From Saccoglossus kowalevskii (Eukaryota; Hemichordata; Enteropneusta; Harrimaniidae), in NCBI RefSeq assembly GCF_000003605.2, contig NW_003137822.1, positions 141,979 to 166,195 of the forward strand: a stretch of 24,217 nt of DNA, given 5' to 3'. This document shows, in pieces, positions 1-19,100 of this stretch. The position numbers were made by a program, and so were the translations under genes. The stretch's first letter is position 1. The number at the start of each line of letters is the position of its first letter. The notes under the pieces were generated by a model. The model saw nothing but the letters and a program-made list of their open reading frames with translations, did no database searches and was not told the DNA's origin.

Positions 1-39
1 CGAAAATGGCCAGCAGCCAGAATCAAGGGGGATTCGCAT

Positions 40-155
40 AGAGTTCTGGGTAAATCAAGGAAATACTCGCTGTTACGGCACGCCTGATTGGCTGAAAATG
101 AGTATGCGCACTTGATTTACCCATAACTCTGGTCTCTGATTTACTCCATAACTCT
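40..155. repeat. Inverted repeat with an extra partial copy
   Basis: The arm at 40-59 and its reverse complement at 111-130 match at 19 of 20 positions. A further copy of the right arm (GATTTACTCCATAACTCTGG) follows at about 137-156. This is probably the edge of a dispersed element cut by the window start. Confidence 0.6.
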
Positions 156-480
156 GGTCGCCCCGCAACGTATACCACGACCAAGAGAGCTGCATAAACT
201 GCAGCAAATGAGCGTAATGAGAGATATATATCAGGTGCAGTCAACGGAGCTGTTCGTGAAAAAATATGTTCGCAAGGGATTTTTAGCGGGCAGGCAAAAT
301 AAAACATATTCAGTGGGAGGGAATTAAAAATAGGGTTTCTCAGAGGGGAATTCCAGTAGGAGAAGATTTTTATTCAGAGGGCAGGCAAGTTCCATTTTTG
401 ATTGAGCGGGTAAGGGCAATATCACTGATTGTACATTGTATTTTTCAGAAGTGCGAAATTTGAACTTGGGTACAACTCTC
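156..480. other. No gene recognised
   Basis: AT- and purine-rich sequence with GGGAGG-type blocks related to the following minisatellite. Open frames lack family similarity. Confidence 0.5.
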
Positions 481-513
481 TTAATAAAGAGTGTTGCTGG
501 TGAAATGGCTCAT

Positions 514-690
514 GGGGAACAAAAACTGAGTGGGGAAAGGGCAGTGGGAGCAAAACCGAGTGGAGAGAAGGCAGCAGGAAACAAAAACTGAGTGGGGAGA
601 GGGCAGTGGAAGCAAAACAGAGTGGAGAGAAGGCAGCGGGGAACAAAAACTGAGTGGGGAGAGGGCAGTGGGAGCAAAAAACAGTGGGAG
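514..690. repeat. 62-bp minisatellite, about 2.8 copies
   Basis: The phrase ACAAAAACTGAG recurs at 519, 581 and 643, a 62-bp period. Each unit is itself two related halves of about 31 bp built on GAGTGG(G/A)GAGA(G/A)GGCAG. The strand is strongly purine-rich (G/A), so the opposite strand yields spurious Pro/Ser/Phe-rich open frames. Confidence 0.85.
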
Positions 691-859
691 GGCAATTTAA
701 TTTGGTTGAGAGGAGTTGCGAACAGATTGACCTCTCCCCTTCAAATTAAATTAAGCCTTAATAATGTTCATAAATTAGGTTACTGCTGATCAAACATAAA
801 TACCAAACATTTTTGAAAATTTACTCGTTGACTTCACCTGATATATACCATTCATTATT

Positions 860-1515
860 TTGTGTATCCGTTTCGTCCCACTGCTTTAGATTCGACTGTG
901 ACTCCACATACATCTTAGATGCATACAGGAGGATTGGTGATTGAAAACTATCAAATAAGTTTGAGTTTTTTCAACAACATATTGTTGATACCATTATAGA
1001 TCTAGTGTTCTTATTCCCTAGCTTGGTCAGCAAGTGTCCTCGTGGTTTTGTATAAGAGTATTGAATGATGTTACACCTAAATATGTATACTTATTGTTTT
1101 TGTCTAAAGTCATATTTTCATATGTGAATGATGATTTTTCTGATTCATGCTCATTTTTGGTGAAAATCAAGATTTTGAAATAGTTGTGTTCACATTTTAT
1201 ACTATATTCATGCACTATGTATCAGCACTTGCACTCACGAGAGACAACAGTGACATTTAATATCCGATATTGTCGCCTGGCATAAAAAAACATTAAAAAA
1301 ATATATATATATATATTCATGTAATGTGTTGAGTGATGATTGAAGAGTGTTGAGTGATGAGTTTCTTTTGACGTAGATGTGATTATGACATCATCTTCAA
1401 AAAGAAGACTTGATATGTTTGTGTTGTTAAGCTGGGATTGATCATTAGAAGCTGTATTTAATACAAAAAAGTCATCATGAATACACTGAACAATACTGGA
1501 CTGAGTGGACATCAT
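860..1515 (-). mobile_element. Decayed non-LTR retrotransposon (LINE) reverse transcriptase fragment
   Basis: Read on the minus strand in shifting frames, this segment keeps the order of landmarks of a LINE ORF2. First is a degraded FADD box (LLFEDDVIITST, 1371-1407), then KILIFTKN, then the thumb-region YLGV (about 1070-1092), then TLADQAR (1018-1038), and last SPILLYASKMYVE (about 905-960). Stops and frameshifts separate them, and an AT dinucleotide run interrupts the part after the FADD box. The N-terminal endonuclease and most of the RT palm are absent. It resembles CR1/RTE-type elements, but the clade cannot be fixed. Confidence 0.7.
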
Positions 1516-1632
1516 TATTTCACTGCAATATATGTCTGCAATGCAGTTTTTACTATCTTACATGAAAGTTGATACATTTCCATTAAAATTGACTTGAAGT
1601 TTGACTCCAAATAGAGTCAAACACTTTTCAAG

Positions 1633-1899
1633 TCAACAAAAGCAGCAGTACAGGTTAATAAAGGATGTCATAAAGATGTATTGGTTTATAGTTTCTTTAT
1701 TGTGGTCGATCTTCAAGTGACCGAAAGCTGGACTGATGTTTGCCACTAGGCGATTAGAACCTTCACTATTTACATGAATTCTATCATCTTGGAAATGCGA
1801 TTCCAGTATATTAGTCAAGTCAATGTTCATTGTCTTGGATTTATTACACGAGTGAATGATGTTGATATTGTTTTCAGTTTTGAGTTTGTTTTGCTTCAT
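1633..1899 (-). pseudogene. Possible SGNH-esterase fragment, transposon-related
   Basis: An open frame on the minus strand contains DDRIHVNSEGSNRLVANI (about 1732-1788). This resembles the final block of SGNH/GDSL hydrolases, where Asp-x-x-His supplies the catalytic pair and a G-x-x-x-L-x-x-N-I helix follows. CR1-like LINEs can carry such an esterase in ORF1. The fragment lies just upstream, in the same orientation, of the RT remnant, so it may be from the same element with an internal deletion. No Ser block is visible. Confidence 0.35.
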
Positions 1900-2809
1900 T
1901 CCAGGTTTTCCTTATAGTCACACCACATATGAATAACTTGCATTTTGGTAGTTTCTGGTGAACCACTTCATTAACATGATAAAACTTTCCATTGTCAACA
2001 TCATTTCACAAAGATTAATGGTTAAACAATTCATTATCCAAGACTTTGTGCCAGAACTGGTGTGGATTCATTATTAGAAACTATAACTACTTTGATGATA
2101 TGGTTTTAAAAAATCATACAAATCACTCTTGAATGGGTATATAGTTGACTTATTGACTCTGTGTAAAATAACCTTACTATAAGTTTATTTGGATAGCCAA
2201 GGCACAGTTGACTGGAATGACATTGCTTGATGGGTATACAATTCTCCTAATTATACTCACCAAGCACTGCAACTCCAGTCGACTGTTGTACGAGGGCCCA
2301 ATTTGTGTTTTGCGTTCTCCGAGATTGGTGATTGTTGAGACCCGTAATGTTAGCAGTTTTAGGGCCTGGACAATTATTAAAGACACATTTCATTTTGACC
2401 AAATACTCGTACTTAATTTGGCAGGAGATTCTTACAGTGTATCCTAGATGCCCAGGCCAAGGATCTTACTTTCAGAGATTGATTGGTTTGGCTACTATCA
2501 TCGATCGCTTCCAAGAGGAAGATACAAGAGGGCTGTATTAGTACGTCAATATTCAGACATTTTTGCGTTGATTTGCCCAGATCTATCATATTGCAGAGCA
2601 AGGGCATCTTCCAGGCCCAAGGAAACATTTACAATTGTATACCCCCGGTAAAAGACAAAATGAAGCAGTTATTTTCCAAGCTACATAAATTTAACATATT
2701 TTATAAACTGCTATTGTGAACCACACCTTGGCTAAGACTGTATGTACATCTTTAGTCAAGGCGCGACTTCTGGAAATGGTATGCATTGAATTATTCATCT
2801 GTATGCATG
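1900..2809. other. No gene recognised
   Basis: Several overlapping short open frames occur on both strands at 2170-2720, but none shows a family motif or flanking splice signals that join to another exon. It may be an unidentified repeat. Confidence 0.4.
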
Positions 2810-2993
2810 TACTGTAAAAAATATTTTAGCTGGAATTAATTTTCACTGAAAAGACTCGGGATGTTTTGTATGGATTTTTGATGAGTTGAATGTAAAACAT
2901 AAGAAAAAAAGATATATACACTGGATTTTATTTTCACTGCATCATTCCTTCAGCGAAAATTAATTCCAAGCTAAAATAAAGTATTTTACAGTA
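2810..2993. mobile_element. MITE copy A, TA-flanked palindromic element
   Basis: It begins TACTGTAAAAAATATTTTAG and ends AAAATAAAGTATTTTACAGTA-like, with long imperfect terminal inverted repeats. Inside are AGCTGGAATTAATTTTC and its inverse, and a central TTTTGTATGGATTTTTGATG. It is in inverted orientation relative to copies B and C. It has no coding capacity. Confidence 0.75.
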
Positions 2994-4880
2994 TGTGAAT
3001 TAACGTTCAGCACTGAGCACACGCATAACAAACCTTCCAAAGATTGGCCAATTTCAAGACTCTAGTCAACTCTAAACACCTTTAACAGGTTGTCTAATAT
3101 CAAGACCCGAGTAAACTTAATACATGTTTAATAGATTCAATACAAGACGCATTTGTTACAAAACTGGCCGTGTATTGAGCCATGAATTTTATTTCAACTA
3201 GTAACCAAACACCCCACAATAAGTAATCATGATTGTCTTGTCACATAAACCCATACACTTTATGCTGGTTGTATACTGTAACCATGTTGTATCTAGCACG
3301 CAACTTATTTACTGTATAGATGCAATAAAATAAATGACAAAGAACACACAAACATCTGATTATTTTTTAAATTTAATTTTCATCACCAGTCTATTTGAAG
3401 TCTTTTTTTTTACCAACAAATAGTTATAAATTACAAATATTTACAATTAGAGTAACAAGTCCCTAAAATGCTCCTAGAATTTAAGTTCTTTTTCACACTA
3501 CTGATAAAAGTATAAATTAAATAGTGACAAAAGCAGTAACAATCTATAGAACAGTGCCATCTACAAAAAAACAAATACATGATGCATAGAGGGCGCTATT
3601 CACTTGTTGCCAGGAATACAAATTCTACAAGAAATGTTATGCTCCATAATTAGTTAAAAAAAGGTGTATAAATTAGGCACAAAAGAAAAATCAGTGTAGT
3701 GCCAAATAGAGTTGAAATGTACAATGTTGACAAAAGGACTATTGCGACCATTACCAATATCATACTAGTAACGGTAATACTGAAACTGATGTAAAAACTA
3801 CATGGACACAGGGAGGCCCCAGCTTTTACTTGGTTAACATTTCAGTTAACTGAAATATGGACAAAATATTAAACAATAATTTAAAAGATTGAATGTTTGG
3901 CAAATATGCAATAATGGAAGGGTAAGCATACACCATCTGTTGTTGGACAAGTTGGTAGGTTTTTCTGGACTGAAAAATGTTACGGGACATTGAAAAACAA
4001 AACATTTTAAGAAAAATTGTGCAGCCAATACTGAAATCTGGATGGAGCAATTGTATTAAGTAATAAAATGCATTAAAGTGACTGCCGAGACGAAGCTGTT
4101 GCAGCTATCTTGTTTGCCATATTTTCAGTTTAAATAATAAACATGATTTCAAAATTAAACCACACCATGTACAATAATGCCATGATATACATAGTAGTTA
4201 TAGTGCTCTGTTGGGTAAATAAATCAAATTTAAACGAAACCATCAAGTTGTTGATAAATTCATCCACTGAGAAAAAAAAGTAGTATGCAACATGTTTGAA
4301 AATCTACTTCAATTTGGACTTAGTGACGTGTGTAATGTCTTAAACTACTATTTCTACAAGATTACATAGATCATTGATTATTATTTACTTTCTTTATAAT
4401 TTTATATTTGATTGAAATTTTATCTTCTAATTATTGACTTGATTTGCAGTTCACCTAATAATTGGAATACTTTTACTAACAAGCTTATACTGATTTCTCA
4501 TGCTGCTATTGAAAATATATAAATCAATATTATAGCAATGATTGGCTAATATGGCACGTGAAAAGAATAAATATACAGAAATCACAGATAAAATCACAAG
4601 ATTAATTTCAGGAACGATTACAATTACAGCCATGAGTAAAAATGCTTTTACAAGGATAAAAAGAATAAAATGTTGGTATAAAAATACAGTAAGAAAAGAC
4701 GTGATAAAAAAAAAATTAGATTCTGGTTTATATAGACAGGATCCAATAATTGTGATATTGGCAATAAAATATTCTCATACAAGGTATGATGCCTACCAGA
4801 AACCTTTTTTTACCAGGTCTTTGCAATTGACAGAAGAATTTTCCTTGATAACCACAGTTACAATCATTCATTTGATAGAA
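2994..4880. other. No gene recognised, CAPSL 3' flank
   Basis: AT-rich sequence downstream of CAPSL last exon 4c. I searched it for a fourth last-exon copy (reverse-complement SASID or MMKNAW patterns) and saw none. Its proximal part presumably holds the 4c 3' UTR. Confidence 0.5.
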
Positions 4881-12582
<7,702 letters not shown>

Positions 12583-12615
12583 CTAATAATTGTGAACCGG
12601 AAAGTAAAAGAACTC

Positions 12616-12626
12616 GTTGCTACAAC
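12616..12626. promoter_or_regulatory. X-box-like inverted repeat (GTTGCTACAAC)
   Basis: GTTG and CAAC arms are separated by three bases, 52 bp upstream of the CAPSL ATG. RFX factors of ciliary genes bind GTTGCC-AT-GGCAAC; this site has the half-sites but shorter spacing, so it is only a near match. A second compact version, GTTGCAAC, lies at 12370-12377 in CAPSL intron 1. Confidence 0.3.
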
Positions 12627-12804
12627 GCTAACAAATTACACACGCTTTGAGAAATGCAACCGGGGTCACCAGGTGTTGACTGTTTGTAAGAAAAACGTCT
12701 ACAAGTTAGTCAGTTGTAAATAACTGTGGTGACACGGAAACCACGCAAAAGCTCCACAAAGCACGACCAGAGTTTGAAAATGGCTGCCAATTGCTCTGCG
12801 ATGA

Positions 12805-12812
12805 TGACGTCA
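12805..12812. promoter_or_regulatory. Palindromic cAMP-response element
   Basis: A perfect TGACGTCA, the full CREB/ATF consensus, lies in the shared upstream region, 241 bp from the CAPSL start and 336 bp from the MTAP start. Because it is palindromic it could serve both genes. Occupancy is inferred. Confidence 0.55.
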
Positions 12813-13147
12813 CGATGTTTTGATGCCATGGAAATCGCGATGTTTATGCATCCTCGTCCCCGTTACGCCACGTGTAAATTGATCCAGTTGTATGAAACCT
12901 ACATTTTGAAATTATAATGTTTAATTACATCATAATATTGAAAATCAGTTAAATTAAATTTAAAATTGTTAAGTAATTAATTGATAAAATGGTGTATAAC
13001 TAGGAAGTTGTGAATGAGGTTGTTAGTCACGTTAGACTCTCGGTTTCCGCGAGACTTTTCGTTTTTGTGAATGAGTGTGACCTTTCACCCGCGTTGCAAA
13101 GATTCGCTTAATAATTCTCAGTAATTCTCATATTCGCACATATCGAG

Positions 13148-13165
13148 ATGTCACATAAAATAAAG
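13148..13165 (+). CDS. MTAP: MTAP coding exon 1
   Basis: A short exon encoding MSHKIK, followed by the donor GTAAGT. It joins in phase 0 to IGIIGG of exon 2, 2.2 kb away. The N-terminus is five residues shorter than the human one, which accounts for the constant offset in residue numbers. Confidence 0.88.
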
Positions 13166-16100
13166 GTAAGTACACATAAATATTCGAAATATATGATTAA
13201 TTTGAACTGGCAACTAGCAAATAGTTTTTTATTAGCAAGTATGGGTAGCTGGGTGTATTAAAGATTGACAGATTGTGCACATGTTGATTCTGTAATTATA
13301 CATATGTATATGACTGGAGGCAAATACCACGTCAACCCATGTCTCAAGTATGATTGGTAAAAAATTGATTTGTTTAATATTATATATTTCCTTATGGGAG
13401 TGTTGTTGCCTGCATGTACATGAAACCTTTATGACTTATCCCCATCACAGGGAGCACAGGAACTATGATCAGCTGTACCAGAGGTACATTACTTGGGGTT
13501 TGTAACTACGGTGACATGATACCAAGATCCCGTCACAATCTCGCTCTCGCATAAGCGTTCCAACTCAGAAAAAATGCGAATGTGCATGCCCGAGGTAACT
13601 AGGATACTGGGATGTCCAGGTGGATCAAAATAGCTGCCCACGATATGACGGATTACGAGAACTATATTTTCTGTACATTTTCGATGTATTACATTTTTCA
13701 CTATGATAGTGACAAGAAAAGTTTATTTTTTTCATTACAAACCTTGAATATTGATATGCGTCATGTCAGAAGGGGGTAGCCTCAGTCTCGCTATCTACGA
13801 GAAGAGACTTGAATGGGATCTTGACATGATGTCACCATACAGTACTATGCGAGTTGCAAACCCCAAGTAATGTACCTCTGGCTGTACACAGTCTCTATGA
13901 GAGGGGGGGGGGGTGTATCGGCTGGTATCCAGTGTAAGAAATATTTCAATGATACTTGGTACATAGGTGGATGTCAAAGGATGGTGTACAGACCTGATAG
14001 GTTTTGGCTCAATATCTGTGCATATTTATTACTAATTTGCATAATTAGTTAATTTTTACTTTTCTGTCTATATTTCAGCATGGAACTACAAACTAGGTTT
14101 GTAGTGTCATGATTTCAGGTACTAATCATTACATTTCATTGAAACATGATACATAGATGCTCTAGAGTGCAATGCACAGACATTGGTAGAATGACCATAG
14201 CTAATTTGCATAGAAATAAATAGTTTGTGCTCATTTGCACAAAATAAACTTTTTGATTTTCTACCAAAATGGGTAGATAGATTTACCTATTTTATTTGGC
14301 TGAATGCATGGAAAATACATTGATTGTTTACCTGAGATTTGAATGCAGACTGTAATTATAACTGACAATTTATTCATTACAAACTCTTGTGAAATGAGAG
14401 ATTAAATCCCAAAGAAGTTTAAAATGGCATCATTCCGAGTCAAAAATGTGAAATAGTTACTGTATTGTGAAACTATCAATTACAAAACTAAGGCTCTGCA
14501 GAAATTCATTACCAGTTGAAAAAGATCTCTACAGAAATACAGCTGTCATTTATGTCTTACAAGTGGAATTGGTGATGTAGCCCATTATATGAATTTTATC
14601 ACACATTGATATTTATAAATCACCCTCGCAAATAAAACAGAATGCCAATTTTAATTTCAAATTTTACTTTGTTATTCTTTAAATATTTCTGTGATCAGTC
14701 TCTATGCAATTACACACATTAGTATCATTCTACTTCCTTTTAAACAATCATGTATATTTATGTAGTGAAACCTGTCGAAATTAATCTCTAATGAGAGAAC
14801 AATTTGGAGCTGTTTTTTGTACATGTATATGCATATCAAGTCTTTATATTACGCATACTACCTCATTTGTGCAAAAACAATTGATTTCATTTTACTCTAG
14901 CAATTTACCATCTAGCATAAAATAAACACACACAGTATATAATATATCAATTCACCTTGACATTTCTTATTCATGAAATATCAAATAATATAATTCTTAA
15001 AATTCGGCCAGGTACAAAAACAATCATTTAGTCATCAGGGTTATATTTAAAGTAAGGATTACAGTATAGTATATTTAGACTGGTTTAATTTTGGATTAAC
15101 ACATGTATTGATATCACTATTTATATAGCAACTGTTGTATATCTGCTGTTTCAAAAAAATGTGTTCTTATTTGTGCTATGGTGATGCTGAGGGAAAGATA
15201 AAGGTGTGTCTGCAGGTTTTTTTTTTAATAATTATCTCATCATATATGTACCATGATTATAATTTACCAGGCTTCAGTTAATTTTAATGCTGATCATCAT
15301 ATTCTACCAGGAGACTGTTTGCTGGAGGTTATAAATGAAAGCATGTTTCTTGTTATTCATTCTTCAACTGTATGTGATATTTTTACAGATTGGTATCATT
15401 GGTGGTTCTGGTGTGGACAATCCTGATCTGTTCCAAGATAGACAAGAGAAGTTTGTAGAAACTCCATATGGCAAGGTAAGTATTGCATGTGATGAGCTAC
15501 TTCTAATAGCATTGTTTTTGAATCACATTGTTCAATCTCGAGGAGTCCTGTGGTTTTATCATGAACGTAAACATTTAGTCAGACAGACTAAAAGATGGTC
15601 ACATGCAATGAAAGTTCCGGAGTCAGTGTAAGACTAGTGACCACATGTAATGAAAGTTCCGGAGTCAGTGTAAGACTAGTGACCAAATGTAATGAAAGTC
15701 CTGGAGTCAGTGTAAGACTAGTGACAACGTGGAATGAAAGTAATTAATGTAATGTATTAGGTTTTGAACAACATAATCATATTCGTTGGTTTTACTGATA
15801 TTACAAGGATTTTCTAGACATTTATATTGATAAGATTTATTTTTTTTCAAATAAACAAATAATTTATTGGTAATATGGTAATACTTCAGATAGTTGATAT
15901 GCTATGAGGTAGTTATTGTTTTATCTGTACCAAACTGTTGCCATAGTAATTAACAGTGTGTTTTTCAGCAGTAAATTATATCTCACACACAAATTATTTG
16001 TTATGTTTTTTTATTCCCAATGTGTTACTTTCAGCCATCAGATGCTTTGATTCTTGGCAAGATCAGTGACGTAGAGTGTGTCTTACTTGCACGGTAAGTT

Positions 16101-19100
16101 ATTTTCCTTTTAAATCAAGGTACGGCCTGGGAGGTCAAAGAGAATAACACACACATGGATTTGAAGACCCACATTCTAAATGAGTCATTTAGATATATTT
16201 TTTGTTGTTGAACTGAGTATTGAATTAAAAATGCTCGCAAAACAAGGTTTGTTTATTTATGCTAATAGAGCAGTATAATCAATATGATTGTGACCAATCA
16301 TAATATGCAGATTTGACCTCTAAATCACTGACCTCCCAAAGGGGCCCTCTAGCTCCCCTGTATTTAAAACTAGTTACCATATTAACTTTGCCATTGAGAG
16401 CAAAGTATGTTTTTCTCATGGACAAAAACAAACAAAATCGAAATTGATCGAAGCGATCACAAACTGCCTGAGTGTTCACTTTGCGATATTTTTGTGCTTG
16501 TAATAGTAATTTGTATGGTGCTATAAATAAAAGCTCTTATTAGTTACCTTTAAGAAGGTGGGAGCTGTCAACCATGTAAGTGTATTTTACAAGAAGGTGG
16601 CCTGTAACACAAGTTTTGTATGTTTAATGTGACTTGCATAGATAGTTGGTCAGACATACTGTAGAATACTTTATTTTTTCGCTTGAAATCTATTTTCGCT
16701 GAAAGGATGCTTCAGTGAAAATAAAATCCAGTGAATATACCTTTTTTCTATCTTTTACATTCAACTCATCAAAAATCAGTGAAAATAAATTCCATACAAA
16801 ACACCCAAAAATCCTTTTCAGCGAAAATTAATTCCAGCTAAAATTAAGTAGTTTACAGTAGTTGGAAATGATGATGTAGACTCACAACTGGAATCTCTAC
16901 TTGAGTTTCATAAGATTATGAAGCTATCAACATTGCCATTTCACCTATATTTCAGTAATATCTATTACCAATTACTTGCATTATAAATCTGAACCCTGTC
17001 TCAATAATAACTATATTACACAAGTAAATCATCAGAGGATTTAGTAAGGTAAAGAGAATAACAAGACATAAATAAACATGTAATAATAACAAACAGTAAA
17101 ACTGAAAAAATAAAGACTAAAAAAATATCAAAATAATAACTTCAATATTCTCGCAACTTTTAATCAGGGGATTTATAGATAGTATCTTTAAGGTATAGTG
17201 AAAGGGCTTTTGCATTTTTCATTATCTCAAGAAAATATCTATTACCTAAAAAATCTAATCAATGTATTTTGTCTTTTTACAAATAGGCATGGCCGTGGTC
17301 ATTCTATAATGCCAACGAATATAAATTATCGTGCCAATATACATGCACTGAAAGCCGAAGGATGTACGCATTTATTAGTGACAACCGCCTGTGGATCACT
17401 ACGAGAGGAAATCAAACCAGGTGATGTGGTCATCCTAGATCAGTTTATTGACCGCACAACTAAACGTCAACAAACATTTTATGACGGTTCATATAGCAGC
17501 CCAAGAGGTGTCTGTCATATTCCAATGCACACACCGTTTTGTGAACATACGCGGCAGGTTAGTATATGCAAAGGGTGTTTGTCATGTTTATGTGTAATTT
17601 TACTGTGTGTAATAACACGTGTCTTGCATATTTCAAGCAATAATAAATTTAACCGAAGGAAAATTTGTCAAAGTTTGCCGATTTTTGTTGTTGCACAACA
17701 AATTTATAAATTTTGGGTATTCTAACTGATTGGCCAATCAAACAAAAATCCTAAAATATAGAACATTTTAGAGTTCGATTCATTGCAAGTTTTTTAAATA
17801 AACAATTGTTACAAAGTTAGTCAAGCCGGCTCTGTGGCACATGTGTGTAACAGAAATTAACAAGTTCAATGACGCATTAAAAATGGCATTGCTTTGCGAA
17901 TAAGAAAGGACACTAAAAAAAAATAATTTGAGATGAACATGAATCAGTTTAATTTTTTTCACAGAATTATTAATTTGAATTATGATTTCTAAAAATGTAG
18001 GGTTGTCTTGCGATTTTGTGATTATATTTCATGTGACGTCAGTTTATCTGCGATCTTCATCACACCCTTGTATATCTTATAAATCTCTCAAATCACAAAA
18101 AAAAGTCATTTTGTTGCAGGTTTATATTGAAGCATGCAAAGAGTTGGGTATTACAGCGCACTCATCAGGAACCATGGTTACCATAGAAGGACCAAGATTT
18201 TCAACTGTTGCTGAGAGTCGCATGTTTCGCAGTTGGGGAGCTGATGTCATTAACATGACCACTGTGCCTGAAGTTGTACTAGCAAAGGAAGCTGGTCTTT
18301 GTTATGCTAGTGTTGCCATGGCAACTGATTATGATTGTTGGAAAGAATCCGGGGAAACGGTAAGAGAGATCGTTAGTGCTGACTCAATTTATCAAAACAA
18401 TATCAATGTGTAGTTAGTACAGATAATTTAAACCACCAGACTTTCTCACCAAAATGTGTTTCCTTATATTCTTCAATATTTCTGGAAATGAACCCTAATT
18501 TTGGAGCCAACAGACAATTTGAGTGAATGTACGGTTTTTACTCAAAAAAATTTGGCTATTTTTGTCCAAATCTTCTGAAGGAAAGTGCAGACTTTTAAAA
18601 AGACTATTTTGTGAATTTGTGATGAACAGAAGAAACTGGTGGTGAAATAGATGCTGACATAATTTTGATTCATGGAGGCTTTCAGCAGATGATGTGTTAT
18701 AGTCACTGATGTGAATACATTGTACTAAAATTTAAAACATTAAAATATCCAAAATTGAAAAAAAGCTGGGTTCCAACACGATCTGTTCACAATGTGTTCA
18801 CAGATAAAGCAGATATAACACACAATGTGTTCAAAAATATATACTTATGAGGTTATTACGAGAATACCTCAAAGTATGCACTCGGGCAGTACGCCATGCA
18901 TTGACTTCTGCTGTACTGTCTTCGTGCAAAGGTTAGGTATGCGATAGTATGCGATGAAGATTTTGTGCAAATTAAAGAAATCTCACGAATTGCTAGATGA
19001 TCACAAAATTGCATTGTTATTCTGTAAAAATACTGATTTTTGTTAATGTCATTTTTTATATATTTATCACAGAAGTACAAGTATCATGTAATGTATGTCA

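Noticed and set aside
422-789. Pro/Ser/Phe-rich minus frames and the plus frame over the 62-bp repeat
   Set aside because: They are by-products of the purine-rich minisatellite.
2177-2719. Cluster of overlapping short open frames on both strands
   Set aside because: Neither strand gives a recognisable motif, and no in-phase splice partners were found.
13489-13701. Minus-strand open frame in MTAP intron 1
   Set aside because: It lies within the foldback element, with no similarity to a transposase or any other known protein.
17770-17785. GTTCGATTC resembling a tRNA T-loop
   Set aside because: No matching acceptor, D or anticodon arms could be folded around it.
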